64,000 nt of DNA from Rhodothermales bacterium (GCA_017643395.1 JAEPNP010000001.1:1137806-1201805); one strand, 5' to 3'; shown: positions 52,163-61,397, numbered from the stretch's first letter. A program made the numbers and translations. The notes: generated from the sequence alone by a model not told the origin.

Positions 52163-53478
52163 TGGAGGAGTATCTGGGGCCACTCATGTTCGTGGGAGCG
52201 CTGCTCCTGATTTTCTCCGGCTTCCCCGTGGCGTTTGCGCTGGGCGGAACCGCCATCATTTTCGCCTTCATCGGCGTCGAGGCCGGCATGTTCGATTGGA
52301 ACCTGCTCCTGGCGATGCCGGATCGCACGTTCGGCGTCATGTCGAACTACGTGTTGTTGGCGGTGCCCTTCTTCATCTTCATGGGCACCATGCTGGAGAA
52401 GTCCCGGCTGGCCGAAGACCTGCTGACCACAATCGGTCAACTCTTTGGTCATCTGAGGGGAGGGCTTGCGCTGGCCGTGGTGTTTGTCGGCGCGTTGCTG
52501 GCTGCTGCGACCGGCGTGGTTGGCGCCTCTGTGGTGGCGATGGGCATGATCTCCCTTCCGGTCATGCTGCGCTACGGATACGGCAAGGAACTCGCGACGG
52601 GAGTCATCACGGCCTCCGGCACGCTCGGTCAGATTATTCCGCCCTCGGTGGTCCTGGTAGTGCTTGCCGATCAACTCGGGGTCTCGGTCGGGGACCTGTT
52701 CATCGGCGCGCTGGTGCCGGGTGTCGTGCTGGCGGGGCTTTACGCCCTTTATGCAGCGGGCGTGGCCTGGTTGAAGCCCGCCGAGGCGCCGGCCCTTCCC
52801 GAGGAGGCCCAGGTGACGGATCGCAAGGCCCTCATGCGCAGGGTCGCTTTTGTGATGATGCCCCCGTTGATCCTGATCCTGCTTGTGCTCGGGAGCATCT
52901 TCGCAGGCGTGGCGACGCCTACGGAAGCGGGGGCACTGGGTGCGCTCGGAGCGATCGGACTTGCGGCCGCGAACAGGCGCCTCACGCTCGACGCCCTCAA
53001 GGCCACGATGGACGAAACGACGCGCCTGACGGTCATGGTGATGTTCCTGCTCATCGGTTCCACGGCGTTCGCGCTGGTATTCCGGGGATTGAACGGGGAT
53101 CTGTGGATCCATGACCTGCTGACCGGACTGCCGGGTGGCGTGGTAGGTCTGTTGATCGCGGCGAACCTGGCCATCTTCGTGCTGGGCTTCTTCATCGACT
53201 TCTTCGAGATCGCCTTCATCGTGATCCCGTTGCTTGCGCCCGCCGCTGCGTTCCTGGGGATCGACCTGGTCTGGTTCGGGGTGATGATCGGCATGAACCT
53301 GCAGATGTCGTTCCTCACGCCACCCTTCGGCTTTGCCCTCTTCTACCTGCGCGGCGTCGCGCCGCCGGAGGTCAGCACGGCAGAGATTTACCGGGGCGCG
53401 GTGCCGTTCATCGTGATCCAGGCCATCGGCCTGCTGCTGATCATTCTCTTCCCGGTTCTGGTGCTCTGGAGCTTCTAG
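52162..53478 (+). CDS. dctM: TRAP transporter large permease (DctM)
   Basis: A 438-residue protein with about 12 transmembrane helices. Family markers are LLIFSGFPVAFALGGTAIIFAFIG, LLAVPFFIFMGTMLEKSRLAEDLL, GVITASGTLGQIIPPSVVLVVLADQLGVSVGDLFIGALVPG and the C-terminal LVWFGVMIGMNLQMSFLTPPFGFALFYLRGVAP. It carries out the sodium-coupled transport step. The start overlaps the DctQ stop (TAATG). It runs up to the convergent hydrolase gene with a 3-nt gap. Confidence 0.96.
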   Translation: MEEYLGPLMFVGALLLIFSGFPVAFALGGTAIIFAFIGVEAGMFDWNLLLAMPDRTFGVMSNYVLLAVPFFIFMGTMLEKSRLAEDLLTTIGQLFGHLRGGLALAVVFVGALLAAATGVVGASVVAMGMISLPVMLRYGYGKELATGVITASGTLGQIIPPSVVLVVLADQLGVSVGDLFIGALVPGVVLAGLYALYAAGVAWLKPAEAPALPEEAQVTDRKALMRRVAFVMMPPLILILLVLGSIFAGVATPTEAGALGALGAIGLAAANRRLTLDALKATMDETTRLTVMVMFLLIGSTAFALVFRGLNGDLWIHDLLTGLPGGVVGLLIAANLAIFVLGFFIDFFEIAFIVIPLLAPAAAFLGIDLVWFGVMIGMNLQMSFLTPPFGFALFYLRGVAPPEVSTAEIYRGAVPFIVIQAIGLLLIILFPVLVLWSF

Positions 53479-53481
53479 GGC

Positions 53482-54096
53482 TCAGAGTTCCGCCAGCAGC
53501 GTGTCATCCAGCCGGTGGCCGCCTGAAAAGGTGCGCACTTCGTAGGTCATTCCGGCCTCGTCCATACGGTTCAGAAAGGCGTCACGTCGGGCCGGCGTGA
53601 TGAGTGCATCGCGGTCGCCGAGCACCATCAGCACGCGGGTGTGGGCCAGGGCTACCGCCGGGTCCGGAATGTCGTGGGCCACATCGCCCGCCCAGCAGAC
53701 GAGCCGATCCGGCTCTACCGATCCGAGCGCCGCCCAGCGACTGGCCGTCGCGGCACCCTGCGAGAAACCAAGCACGTTCACCCTGGCACCTGCGGGGACT
53801 TCCCGATCCGCGACCCGGTCCAGATACGCCACGTAGTCCCGGATTTCGGCCTCACGGTCCGCCCGGGTCATCCACGATGCGCCGGGTTGCTCATGGAACC
53901 CCTTCCCGTAGAAGCGGGACAGGCCCTCGGGTGCTACGAGCTTTCGGTCGGGCCGCTCCAGGGGCGCGCACATGGCCAGAAAATCTGATGCCAGCTGCCC
54001 ATACCCATGCAGGCAGAACCAGACCTCGGTCGGCTTCTCCGGCCCGGCCAGGAAATAGCGGGCCGTGCGGGTGACCTCAATGTGCTGTTCGCGCAT
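53482..54096 (-). CDS. Alpha/beta hydrolase (phospholipase/carboxylesterase type)
   Basis: A 204-residue serine hydrolase. The nucleophile elbow is NVLGFSQGAATA, the acid is in VLGDRDALITPAR and the His in TFSGGHRLDD. CLHGYGQLASDFLAM and VAPEGLSRFYGKGFHEQPGASWMTR suit the esterase/phospholipase group. ATG 54096 overlaps the DinB-fold stop (TGATG), so the two are coupled. No signal peptide; a cytoplasmic esterase of unknown substrate. Confidence 0.88.
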   Translation of the reverse strand: MREQHIEVTRTARYFLAGPEKPTEVWFCLHGYGQLASDFLAMCAPLERPDRKLVAPEGLSRFYGKGFHEQPGASWMTRADREAEIRDYVAYLDRVADREVPAGARVNVLGFSQGAATASRWAALGSVEPDRLVCWAGDVAHDIPDPAVALAHTRVLMVLGDRDALITPARRDAFLNRMDEAGMTYEVRTFSGGHRLDDTLLAEL

Positions 54097-54626
54097 CAGG
54101 CGCCGTCGATCTCCCGGATAATCGCGAAGTGGTGATCCGCATGCACGATGGCCAGCTTCATCCACTGGTCCGGACCCATCCAGCCGAAGTAGGGGTGCTC
54201 GGTGCGCCATGCCGAAGGCGCGGCCAGCTCAAACGTCTCCGGAATGGAATCGTACACCCGGCGGCTTCGGGCCACGGCAACTTCCAGATCCTCGCGCGCG
54301 AAGCTTTCCGGAGGCACCGTGCGCTGAGGGGCCTTGGCGCGGCCCCGGGGCATGCGCCGACTGAAGAGCACGGCGCGTCCGATGGCGTTTATTGTTCCAC
54401 CCTCCTGCGCCGGGCTCTTTTGTTTGGCGATGCGGTCCACAGCGACCAGCATGAGCGCAGTCGCGCCGGCGGTGTGGTGCAACTGGTTGGCTACGGACCA
54501 GCCAGAGACCGCGGGTGCGAGCTTGAACAGCGAGTCGTCCTCCCGCTGGAGGAGGTCTTCCATGTGCGCGTAGGTGCGGGCAAGCTCACCGTGTAGCTTC
54601 GTCAGTCTCGCGATGGTGGTTGACAC
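54096..54626 (-). CDS. DinB-fold (DUF1569/YfiT-like) protein
   Basis: A 176-residue four-helix-bundle protein with the three-His metal site typical of DinB/YfiT relatives: VANQLHHTAGATALML near the start and IVHADHHFAIIREI at the end. Related proteins are metal-dependent thiol transferases or damage-inducible proteins of unknown function. GTG 54626 is supported by AAGGAG at a good distance. The hydrolase follows with a one-base overlap, so the pair is probably one operon. Confidence 0.82.
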   Translation of the reverse strand: MSTTIARLTKLHGELARTYAHMEDLLQREDDSLFKLAPAVSGWSVANQLHHTAGATALMLVAVDRIAKQKSPAQEGGTINAIGRAVLFSRRMPRGRAKAPQRTVPPESFAREDLEVAVARSRRVYDSIPETFELAAPSAWRTEHPYFGWMGPDQWMKLAIVHADHHFAIIREIDGA

Positions 54627-54670
54627 GGATCGATGCTCCTTATTCTGTTTGGTGAAATCAATGGTTTGCC

Positions 54671-55153
54671 ATGCTCGATTCGCTGGACACTACGGATCGC
54701 AGAATTCTGAACATCCTTCAGGAAGAAGGAGGCATCTCCAACGTCGAGCTCTCCCGCCGCATAGGCCTGGCGCCCCCCACGACGCTGGAGAGAGTACGAA
54801 AGCTGCGGCATCAGGGTTTTATCACGCGAACGGTGACGCTTGTGGATCCTGAAAAGGTGGGCCAGTCCACGCTGGTATTCGTGCACGTCTCGCTGACCCG
54901 ACACGGAGCCGAGCGGGTAACGGCGTTCCAGAACGCGGTGCAGGGAATCGCGGAGGTCCTGGAGTGCCACCACATCAGCGGGGACAGCGACTTTCTTCTG
55001 AAAGTGCGTGCCCCGGATATCTCACGGTACGAGGCGTTTTTGCTCGACGAGTTCAGCAGCTTGCCGCACGTAGGCCGCGTGCATACCTCCTTTGTGCTCT
55101 CGACGGTGAAGAGCGAGACTCGAATCCCGATTCCCGAGGCTACCGACGGCTGA
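54671..55153 (+). CDS. Lrp/AsnC-family transcriptional regulator
   Basis: A 160-residue regulator. The winged helix is LDTTDRRILNILQEEGGISNVELSRRIGLAPPTTLERVRKLRHQGFI, and the RAM effector domain is VFVHVSLTRHGAERVTAFQNAVQGIAEVLECHHISGDSDFLLKVRAPDISRYEAFL. Such proteins sense amino acids and act as octamers. It is divergent from the DinB-hydrolase pair across 44 nt and its stop overlaps the end of the convergent amidohydrolase by 14 nt. Target genes unknown; the divergent pair is the nearest candidate. Confidence 0.94.
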   Translation: MLDSLDTTDRRILNILQEEGGISNVELSRRIGLAPPTTLERVRKLRHQGFITRTVTLVDPEKVGQSTLVFVHVSLTRHGAERVTAFQNAVQGIAEVLECHHISGDSDFLLKVRAPDISRYEAFLLDEFSSLPHVGRVHTSFVLSTVKSETRIPIPEATDG

Positions 55154-56834
55154 ACCGGACGTCTCCGCCTACAATCGTATAGTCGACCTGTACGGTTCGG
55201 ATTTCGTCTTCGGGAATGGTCAGAATGTCGGCCGACAGCACGGTGATGTCTGCCAACTTGCCTGGCGTCAGGGATCCCTTGAGGTCCTCCTCGAAGGCCG
55301 CAACCGCGTTGCTGAGTGTATAGCTCTCAAGCGCTTCTATGCGGGTCATGGCCTGATCAGGATAGAACCGTGATCCGTCCCTGACCTGGCGGGTGACCGA
55401 AGCGTGGTAGGAGGCGATGGGGTCCACATCCTCGACCGGGGCGTCTGTGCCGTTGGTCACCATAGCCCCCGAATCGAGCAGTGTACGCCACACATAGGCG
55501 CCCTCGCGGGCACGCTGCTCGCCCAGTTTCGCATGCACCCAGGGGCCGTCCGATGTGGCATGCACCCCCTGCATCGAAGCGATCACGGCCAGTTCGGCAA
55601 ACCGGGGGATGTCGTCCGGGTGCAGATGCTGGGCGTGTTCAACGCGCCAGCGACGATCCTCCGTGTCCGGGCCCCCGAAGGCCGCTTCAAAGATGTCCAG
55701 CACCTCGCGGTTGGCGCGGTCGCCGATGGCATGCACGTTGAGTTGGTACCCGTGCTCCAGAGCCAAACGTGCCGTTTCAGTGACGTCGCCGACCTCGGAG
55801 GTGTTGAGTCCGGCGCTCTCCGGCTTGTCGGAGTACGGTTCCAACAACCAGGCGCCGTGGGGCCCAAGAGCCCCGTCAATCGAACGCTTGATGGAACGCA
55901 CGGTCAGGTGGTGGTCCCCGTAGCCGATCATGCGGTAGGCGTCCAGATTCTCGGCCAGGCGCTCGTTGGAGGCGCGGATCATGACGTACAGCCGAACGGG
56001 AAGTTGGCCCTCGTCCGCCAACCGCCGGAAACGGTCGATGGTGCCGAATCCCGAACCAGCGTCCTGGAAAGAGGTGATGCCCTTGGACAGGGCCTCCTCG
56101 GCCGCCAACCGAGCCTGCTCCAGGGCCCGGGCCTCCGCCTCTTCTTCCGTCATGCTGCGCTGTGCCTGCGAGCGGGCCCGCGAAACAAGGCCCTGTGCCG
56201 TTTCCCGAAGCAGGCCGGTTGCTTCACCTCGGGCATCGCGCACGATCTCGCCGCCCGCAGGGTCGGGCGTCTCCGAACTGATGCCACCCAGCCGCATTGC
56301 TTCGGCGTTGGCGAACGCCGCGTGCCCGCTGGCGTGCCCCAGATAGACCGGGTTTCTGGGGGACACCTCACTGAGGGTGTGATGGGTCGGGACGCCGTCT
56401 ATGGACCCGGGCGGTGTTTCGTCCCATTTCTCCTGGTGCCAGCCCCTGCCCAGAATCCACTCCCCGGGCTCTGCCTCGGCTACGGCATCCTCCACCTGGC
56501 CTACGATATCCCCCCAGGTGCCGGCATTGTTCAGATCCAGGATCATCTTCGCATTGCCCATCGACATGAAATGACCGTGACCTTCTATGAACCCGGGTAT
56601 GGCCAGACGCCCGTCCAGTTCGATCACCTCGGTTTCAGGCCCGATCATGTCCCGCACCTCGCTGTCGGAGCCAACATGCAGGATGCGACCTCCTGACACG
56701 GCAAGGGCGGTTCCGTCCGGAACGTCTGCATCGACCGTTACGACTTTGCCGCCGACCAGTACCAGGTCGGCCTGTTCGGAAGGGCCGCAGGCCGTAAGCA
56801 GCACGGCACAGGCAAGCGTCAGAAATCGATTCAT
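55140..56834 (-). CDS. Amidohydrolase-family lipoprotein (YtcJ-like)
   Basis: A 564-residue amidohydrolase-3 family protein with a lipoprotein signal peptide (FLTLACAVLLTAC, from ATG 56834). The metal ligands are in FIEGHGHFMSMG, the central carboxylate-Lys/His region is NVHAIGDRANREVLDIFE, VEHAQHLHPDDI, and the late Asp is in TNGTDAPVEDVDP. Family members hydrolyse formamides, exoenzyme-type amides or related compounds; the substrate is not known. It is 11 nt from the LOG gene and together with DctP forms an operon, so uptake of an organic acid or amide product is a reasonable link. Confidence 0.9.
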   Translation of the reverse strand: MNRFLTLACAVLLTACGPSEQADLVLVGGKVVTVDADVPDGTALAVSGGRILHVGSDSEVRDMIGPETEVIELDGRLAIPGFIEGHGHFMSMGNAKMILDLNNAGTWGDIVGQVEDAVAEAEPGEWILGRGWHQEKWDETPPGSIDGVPTHHTLSEVSPRNPVYLGHASGHAAFANAEAMRLGGISSETPDPAGGEIVRDARGEATGLLRETAQGLVSRARSQAQRSMTEEEAEARALEQARLAAEEALSKGITSFQDAGSGFGTIDRFRRLADEGQLPVRLYVMIRASNERLAENLDAYRMIGYGDHHLTVRSIKRSIDGALGPHGAWLLEPYSDKPESAGLNTSEVGDVTETARLALEHGYQLNVHAIGDRANREVLDIFEAAFGGPDTEDRRWRVEHAQHLHPDDIPRFAELAVIASMQGVHATSDGPWVHAKLGEQRAREGAYVWRTLLDSGAMVTNGTDAPVEDVDPIASYHASVTRQVRDGSRFYPDQAMTRIEALESYTLSNAVAAFEEDLKGSLTPGKLADITVLSADILTIPEDEIRTVQVDYTIVGGDVRFSRR

Positions 56835-56845
56835 CGCAGTGGGGG

Positions 56846-57421
56846 TCAATCGGCTGCAGAGCGCATCGCCCGATCCAGGATGGCCAAAGCCTCCCCGGCA
56901 TCACGGGCTACGTGAAACAGCCTGTCCAGAGGTGGGGAAAAACCCGTATCCACGGTGTGCTGCAGGAAGCGAAGGAAGTCATCCCAGAAGCCCGCCGTGT
57001 TCACGAGAACGATGGGTTTGTCATGGTAGTCCAGCTTGCGCAGCGTGGCAACTTCCATGAACTCCTCGATGGTGCCCAGGCCGCCGGCCAACGCCACGAA
57101 GGCATGCGCCCGGCTGAAGATGGAGCGCTTGCGCTCCTGCATGGTGGCGGTGACCACCAGCTCATCGGAGATGTCGTAGGCCCGGCCTTCGATGGCCATC
57201 AGCTTCTCGGGGATGTACCCTGCCACGTGGCCGCCGTGGGCATGCACGGCGCGGGCCACCTCTCGCATCAGACCGACATCACCACCGCCATACACAAGTC
57301 CGAAACCCAGCTCCGCCAACCCGCGGCCGAGCCGGGCGGCATCATTCCGGTAGACCGCGTCGAGATGCTGCGCCGACGCACAGTAGACGGCGACCTCAGG
57401 CATGCGATCAGACTCGCTCAT
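56846..57421 (-). CDS. LOG-family phosphoribohydrolase-like protein (TIGR00730)
   Basis: A 191-residue Rossmann-fold protein. VAVYCASAQHL is the N-terminal strand, GLVYGGGDVGLMREVARAVHAHGG the nucleotide-binding loop, MQERKRSIFSRAHAFVALAGGLGTIEEFMEV the catalytic motif. The family signature is PGGxGTxxE; here the Pro is Ala (AGGLGTIEEF), a mild deviation. LOG proteins release the base from nucleoside 5'-monophosphates. The gene overlaps DctP by 14 nt and lies 11 nt before the amidohydrolase start. Confidence 0.9.
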   Translation of the reverse strand: MSESDRMPEVAVYCASAQHLDAVYRNDAARLGRGLAELGFGLVYGGGDVGLMREVARAVHAHGGHVAGYIPEKLMAIEGRAYDISDELVVTATMQERKRSIFSRAHAFVALAGGLGTIEEFMEVATLRKLDYHDKPIVLVNTAGFWDDFLRFLQHTVDTGFSPPLDRLFHVARDAGEALAILDRAMRSAAD

Positions 57422-58514
57422 AGGCGAAGTCGTTGAACGACAGCTCCGAGGTGCCCAGCCAGCGATTTGATTGCGTCATGAACCGCCGATAGGAATCAAG
57501 CATGGTCGCGTAGGCAGGGTCGCGGGCGGCTTCCTCCTGTAGCAACTCCTCGGACGCGTCATGCGCAGCCTGCATGATCTCGGAGGAGAACTGGCGCAGC
57601 TCCACCCCATTGTCCAGCAGACGCTGCAGCGCGGGCGGATTCTTGGCGTCGTAGTCGGACATCATGTCCACGTTGGCCTCCGCGGCGGCCGCTCCGATGG
57701 CAGCCTGATACTCAGCCGGGAGGGCATCCCAGGACTCCCGGTTCACATAGAACGACAGGTTGGGCCCCGGCTCCCACCAGCCCGGATAGTAGTAGTAGGG
57801 TGCTACCTGATAGAAGCCGAGCTTCTCGTCGTCGTAGGGTCCGGCCCACTCCGTGGCGTCTATGACTCCGCGCTCCAGAGCGGGGTAGATGTCGCCGCCG
57901 GCCAGGACCTGGGCAGTGACGCCCAGGCGATCCATGACGCGTCCGCCCATACCCGGAATGCGCATCGTCAATCCGCGCAGATCACTCAGGGTGCTGATCT
58001 CCCTGCGAAACCAGCCGCCCATCTGGACGCCGGTGTTGCCGCCCGGGAAATTGATGATGTTGAAGTCGGCGAACAGCGAGCGCAGCAAGTCCTTGCCCTC
58101 GCCGTAGTAGAACCAGGCGTTGTACTGGCGCGCGCTCATGCCGAAGGGCACCGTGCAGTCGAAGGCAAGAGCCGGGTTGAGGCCGGTGAAATAGTAGCTG
58201 GCCGCATGTCCCATCTGCACCGTGCCTTTCTGCACGGACTCCAGAACCTGGTCGAAGGGGACCATCTCCCCAGCGGGGAAGACTCGAATGGTGAAGCGTC
58301 CGCCGGTTATCTCGGAGACCCGGTTGGCCAGCGTTTCCGCCGCGCCGAAAATGGTGTCGAGCGACCTCGGAAACGTGGAGGCAAGGCGCCAGGAAACCCG
58401 AGGGCTGGTCTGTACGGCGGCCGCGCCGCCTGATTCGGAACTGCCGCAACCGGTTGCCAGCGCTCCGCCGGCAGTCAGAAGGGCACCCTGCTTGATGAAC
58501 TTGCGTCGCTGCAT
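57408..58514 (-). CDS. dctP: TRAP transporter substrate-binding protein (DctP, TakP-like)
   Basis: A 368-residue periplasmic binding protein. RRKFIKQGALLTAGGALATGC is a Tat-type signal followed by a lipobox Cys; the mature part starts with SWRLASTFPRSLDTIFGAAETLANRVSEITGG. VQMGHAASYYFTGLNPALAFDCTVPFGM, MRIPGMGGRVMDRLG and IDATEWAGPYDDEKLGFY match the 2-keto-acid binding group known from TakP. So pyruvate-like 2-oxo acids are the likely ligands. Its permease genes (dctQM) are 4 kb away on the other strand; the LOG and amidohydrolase genes follow in the same operon. ATG 58514 gives the signal peptide. Confidence 0.93.
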   Translation of the reverse strand: MQRRKFIKQGALLTAGGALATGCGSSESGGAAAVQTSPRVSWRLASTFPRSLDTIFGAAETLANRVSEITGGRFTIRVFPAGEMVPFDQVLESVQKGTVQMGHAASYYFTGLNPALAFDCTVPFGMSARQYNAWFYYGEGKDLLRSLFADFNIINFPGGNTGVQMGGWFRREISTLSDLRGLTMRIPGMGGRVMDRLGVTAQVLAGGDIYPALERGVIDATEWAGPYDDEKLGFYQVAPYYYYPGWWEPGPNLSFYVNRESWDALPAEYQAAIGAAAAEANVDMMSDYDAKNPPALQRLLDNGVELRQFSSEIMQAAHDASEELLQEEAARDPAYATMLDSYRRFMTQSNRWLGTSELSFNDFAYERV

Positions 58515-58590
58515 GGGGGATGCGGATGGTGGGACCGATGATGATAGACCCACGCTGTCCGTCGGGCAAGCGTGTGCTGGCTGCCGCCTC

Positions 58591-59310
58591 CTAGCCCCGG
58601 GGTCGCAGGGGACGCATAACCACTTCTGAAATCAGGTAGTTGTCGGGGGCCTGCAGCGTGTGCACGATGGTGCCCGCGACGTCATCGGCCGTCATGGGAT
58701 TGGCCGAAATATCGATGCCGGCGACGTCGAAGAACTCCGTTTCGATACTTCCCGGGTACAAACAGGTCACCTTGATGCCGTCGTCGCGTACTTCCTTCAT
58801 CAGGGACTCGCTGAGGCCGCGCAGCCCGAATTTGGTGGCGTTGTAGGCACCCACCCTCGGGTTACCCAGCAAACCGGCCACCGACGCGACATTCACGATG
58901 TGGCCTCCAAAACCGCTTTGGCTGTTCTGCGCTTTCATCCGGGGCAGCACGGCCCGCGTGCAGAGGAAAACGCCTCGCAGATTGGTCGCCATCTGCAGGT
59001 CCCAATCGTCCAGCGACAGGTCGTCAAGCAATCCGAATCGACCCAGCCCGGCATTGTTGATGAGGATGTCCACGGTATCAGCCGACTTCCCGACCTGATC
59101 CATGGCGCGACCTACGGCGGATTCGTCCGTGACATCACACACGACCGGAACGAACGCGTCCCCCATCTGGGCACGCGCCTCTGCCAGACGCTCCTTGCGG
59201 CGGGCAAGACCAAACACTCGCGCACCCCGATCGGCGAGCTGTCTGGACACGGCAAGGCCCAGCCCGGCCGAAGCTCCTGTTACGATCGCATTCTTCTCCT
59301 TCAGATCCAT
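58591..59310 (-). CDS. Short-chain dehydrogenase/reductase
   Basis: A 239-residue classical SDR. NAD(P) binding: AIVTGASAGLGLAVSRQLA; active-site tetrad N in DILINNAGLG, S in IVNVASVAGLL, Y-x3-K in AYNATKFGLRG; CLYPGSIETEF completes the cofactor loop. The Arg pair following the first strand (LARRKERL) suggests NADP preference. ATG 59310 fits the N-terminus. Substrate unknown; neighbours give no strong hint. It is divergent from the TrmH-like gene across 58 nt. Confidence 0.92.
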   Translation of the reverse strand: MDLKEKNAIVTGASAGLGLAVSRQLADRGARVFGLARRKERLAEARAQMGDAFVPVVCDVTDESAVGRAMDQVGKSADTVDILINNAGLGRFGLLDDLSLDDWDLQMATNLRGVFLCTRAVLPRMKAQNSQSGFGGHIVNVASVAGLLGNPRVGAYNATKFGLRGLSESLMKEVRDDGIKVTCLYPGSIETEFFDVAGIDISANPMTADDVAGTIVHTLQAPDNYLISEVVMRPLRPRG

Positions 59311-59368
59311 GGCACTCGCTTGGTTTGACCTCAAGATAGCTTCGAGACCCGGTGGGTTATCTTGCGAC

Positions 59369-60112
59369 ATGACGCACAACACTGCCGGTCCTCGCGCGAT
59401 GGAGGCCCTCCTGCGTGGAGCCACGCGCCTTCCGCGCGAATTCAGGTCCCGGGAGCACCTGCTCGATCCTGCAACGGTCTGCGAGGTTCTGGACCCATTT
59501 CTCTCCGATGAGCGACGCGAACGCATCGAGCGGGTGGTGTCGGAGCGCTGCGGAAGTGTTGCGGTGGTAGTCGATGGGCTGGCCAACAGCGGAAACGTGG
59601 CCGCTGTCATGCGCACCGCTGAGGGCCTGGGCTTTCTGAACTTCCACGTGATCCAGCGGCAGCTGCCCTACAAGCATTCACGGCGCACCACGCAAGGCAC
59701 CGACAAGTGGCTCGACGTGCATGTATGGGACGGGCCGGCGGAGTGTGTGCGGGTCGCCCGAGCGGCCGGCATGCGCATCGTGGCTGCCCATCTCGATCGA
59801 CGCTCTCGGCCCCTGGACGACTTTGATTTCACCATTCCAACCGCCCTGGTCTTTGGCAACGAGCTTGGCGGGGTCTCGGAGGATCTGCTGGAGATGGCCG
59901 ATGCGACCTGCATCATTCCGATGACCGGATTCGCACAGAGTTTCAATATTTCGGTTGCTGCTGCCACCTGCCTCTATCACGCCCGATCAGACCGGATGCG
60001 CAGGCAGGGGCGGCACGGTGACCTGGGCCTCGCCGACCAGGCCTGGCTGCGGGCGGCCTATACGTACCTCTCCGTGCAGGCAGCTCAGCCGATTCTGGAC
60101 CGCGGGGCGTGA
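59369..60112 (+). CDS. trmH: SPOUT-family tRNA/rRNA 2'-O-methyltransferase (TrmH-like)
   Basis: A 247-residue SPOUT methyltransferase that uses SAM to methylate ribose 2'-OH in RNA. The knot motifs are NSGNVAAVMRTAEGLGF, TALVFGNELGGVSEDLLEMAD and IPMTGFAQSFNISVAAATCLYHA; the catalytic Arg is in the first. An N-terminal extension (FLSDERRERIERVVSERC) and C-terminal helical tail match the TrmH (Gm18) group more than RlmB. ATG 59369 gives the compact family length. Confidence 0.87.
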   Translation: MTHNTAGPRAMEALLRGATRLPREFRSREHLLDPATVCEVLDPFLSDERRERIERVVSERCGSVAVVVDGLANSGNVAAVMRTAEGLGFLNFHVIQRQLPYKHSRRTTQGTDKWLDVHVWDGPAECVRVARAAGMRIVAAHLDRRSRPLDDFDFTIPTALVFGNELGGVSEDLLEMADATCIIPMTGFAQSFNISVAAATCLYHARSDRMRRQGRHGDLGLADQAWLRAAYTYLSVQAAQPILDRGA

Positions 60113-60183
60113 TCGCCAACACGCTCTTCATGGACCGCAGCGCATGACTCCCGCGTTGGCTGAACGCACCGACTTCACGACCC

Positions 60184-61329
60184 ATGCGCCTGTTCGTCCT
60201 GATTCTTCCACTCCTACTGACTGCCTGCGCGGCTCCCGCCCCGGTCATTACCCCCGAGCCCGAGGAGCCGGAGGAGACGGGCCCGGCCTTCACGGCACTT
60301 CGGCTTCAGGGTGAAGTGATCGCGGGCGACGAAGGTACAGTCATGCAGGGCGTGCAGGCGGTCCGCGGTGTCTTTGCCGGTCCGGTCGAGACGCTGTTTG
60401 CGCTGTCAACCGGCGACTCCACCCATCTCTACTCCACTTCGGCGCCCGAGGCACCCGTGTACGGGGTCGCGGGCGATGCGGTCTTCACCGTGGCCTGGGC
60501 AGCGGACGGCACGTCGGCCGGAGTCGGGCACTACCTGCCTGCCGGCGAGGCCTCGCAGGGTCGCGAGCGCATGGGGGCCGGCGATATTCTGGTGTACGCC
60601 GCTGGAGCGGTCTCCCGGGTCGGGTGCTCGGCCTCACGCGCGGTATTGGCCTGGTCGTCGGACGGCGGATTGCTGGTGCGCAATACGGACAATCTGTATG
60701 TGGTGGACCGGGACGGCTGCGACACGCGAGCAACGGTGGACGCGCGCCGCATGCTGCGTCTGACCGTGTCGCCAAACGCCCGGCACCTGGCATTTGTGCA
60801 CCGGGAGCTGGAGTACGATCGGGCCAGCCGCTCCTACGTGGCCGATTCCACGTTTCGGCTTACCGATCTGGACGGTGGCAACCCCAAAACCATAGTCTCT
60901 TTCCGCTATCGACCCGAGCGTCTCGCGTGGCGGCCGGACGGGCTGGAGCTGGCTTTCGACGTGCAGGCGTCGGATGACGCAGGTCGCGCCATCTCGATCT
61001 TCGACGTCGCATCCGGCACCACCGCCTTCCTGCACCCGCCTGCGTCGGACCGAGACGAGTGGGCGCCGCACTGGTCCCCGGACGCCGCCCGAATCGCCTA
61101 CTATCGGGGCAGTGAGCCGGCAGATCGCGCCATCTGGGTGCGCACGTTCAGCTCCAGTTTTCCGGAAGGACTGCCCGACAGCGAAGGCGCGGAAATCGCC
61201 GCATGGGTAGATGCGGACGCGCTGATGTACTTCTCGGCCGAGGGCGCTCTGCGGGTCTACGACTTCCGAACGCGCCAGACAACCGATCTGGGTCCGGCCG
61301 ACGCGGTCATTGAGGCACGCCGCCGGTAA
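60184..61329 (+). CDS. TolB-like beta-propeller lipoprotein
   Basis: A 381-residue lipoprotein (LFVLILPLLLTAC, then a Pro/Glu-rich linker PVITPEPEEPEE). The rest is WD40-like repeats typical of TolB-type propellers, for example LRLTVSPNARHLAFVHREL, RLAWRPDGLELAFDVQ and WAPHWSPDAARIAYYRG. Probably an envelope scaffold or binding protein; function unknown. No enzyme motif. It is followed by a 68-nt gap and the convergent glnS gene. Confidence 0.86.
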   Translation: MRLFVLILPLLLTACAAPAPVITPEPEEPEETGPAFTALRLQGEVIAGDEGTVMQGVQAVRGVFAGPVETLFALSTGDSTHLYSTSAPEAPVYGVAGDAVFTVAWAADGTSAGVGHYLPAGEASQGRERMGAGDILVYAAGAVSRVGCSASRAVLAWSSDGGLLVRNTDNLYVVDRDGCDTRATVDARRMLRLTVSPNARHLAFVHRELEYDRASRSYVADSTFRLTDLDGGNPKTIVSFRYRPERLAWRPDGLELAFDVQASDDAGRAISIFDVASGTTAFLHPPASDRDEWAPHWSPDAARIAYYRGSEPADRAIWVRTFSSSFPEGLPDSEGAEIAAWVDADALMYFSAEGALRVYDFRTRQTTDLGPADAVIEARRR

Positions 61330-61397
61330 TTGGCTGGCGGGCCTGCCGGGCGCCCGGCGTCCCGGGAATGAGCCCGCGCGCCGGTTACCACAGGCAC

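Noticed and set aside
51871-53112. 413-residue minus-strand frame opposite DctQM
   Set aside because: Charged, His/Arg-rich shadow typical of the antisense of membrane proteins.
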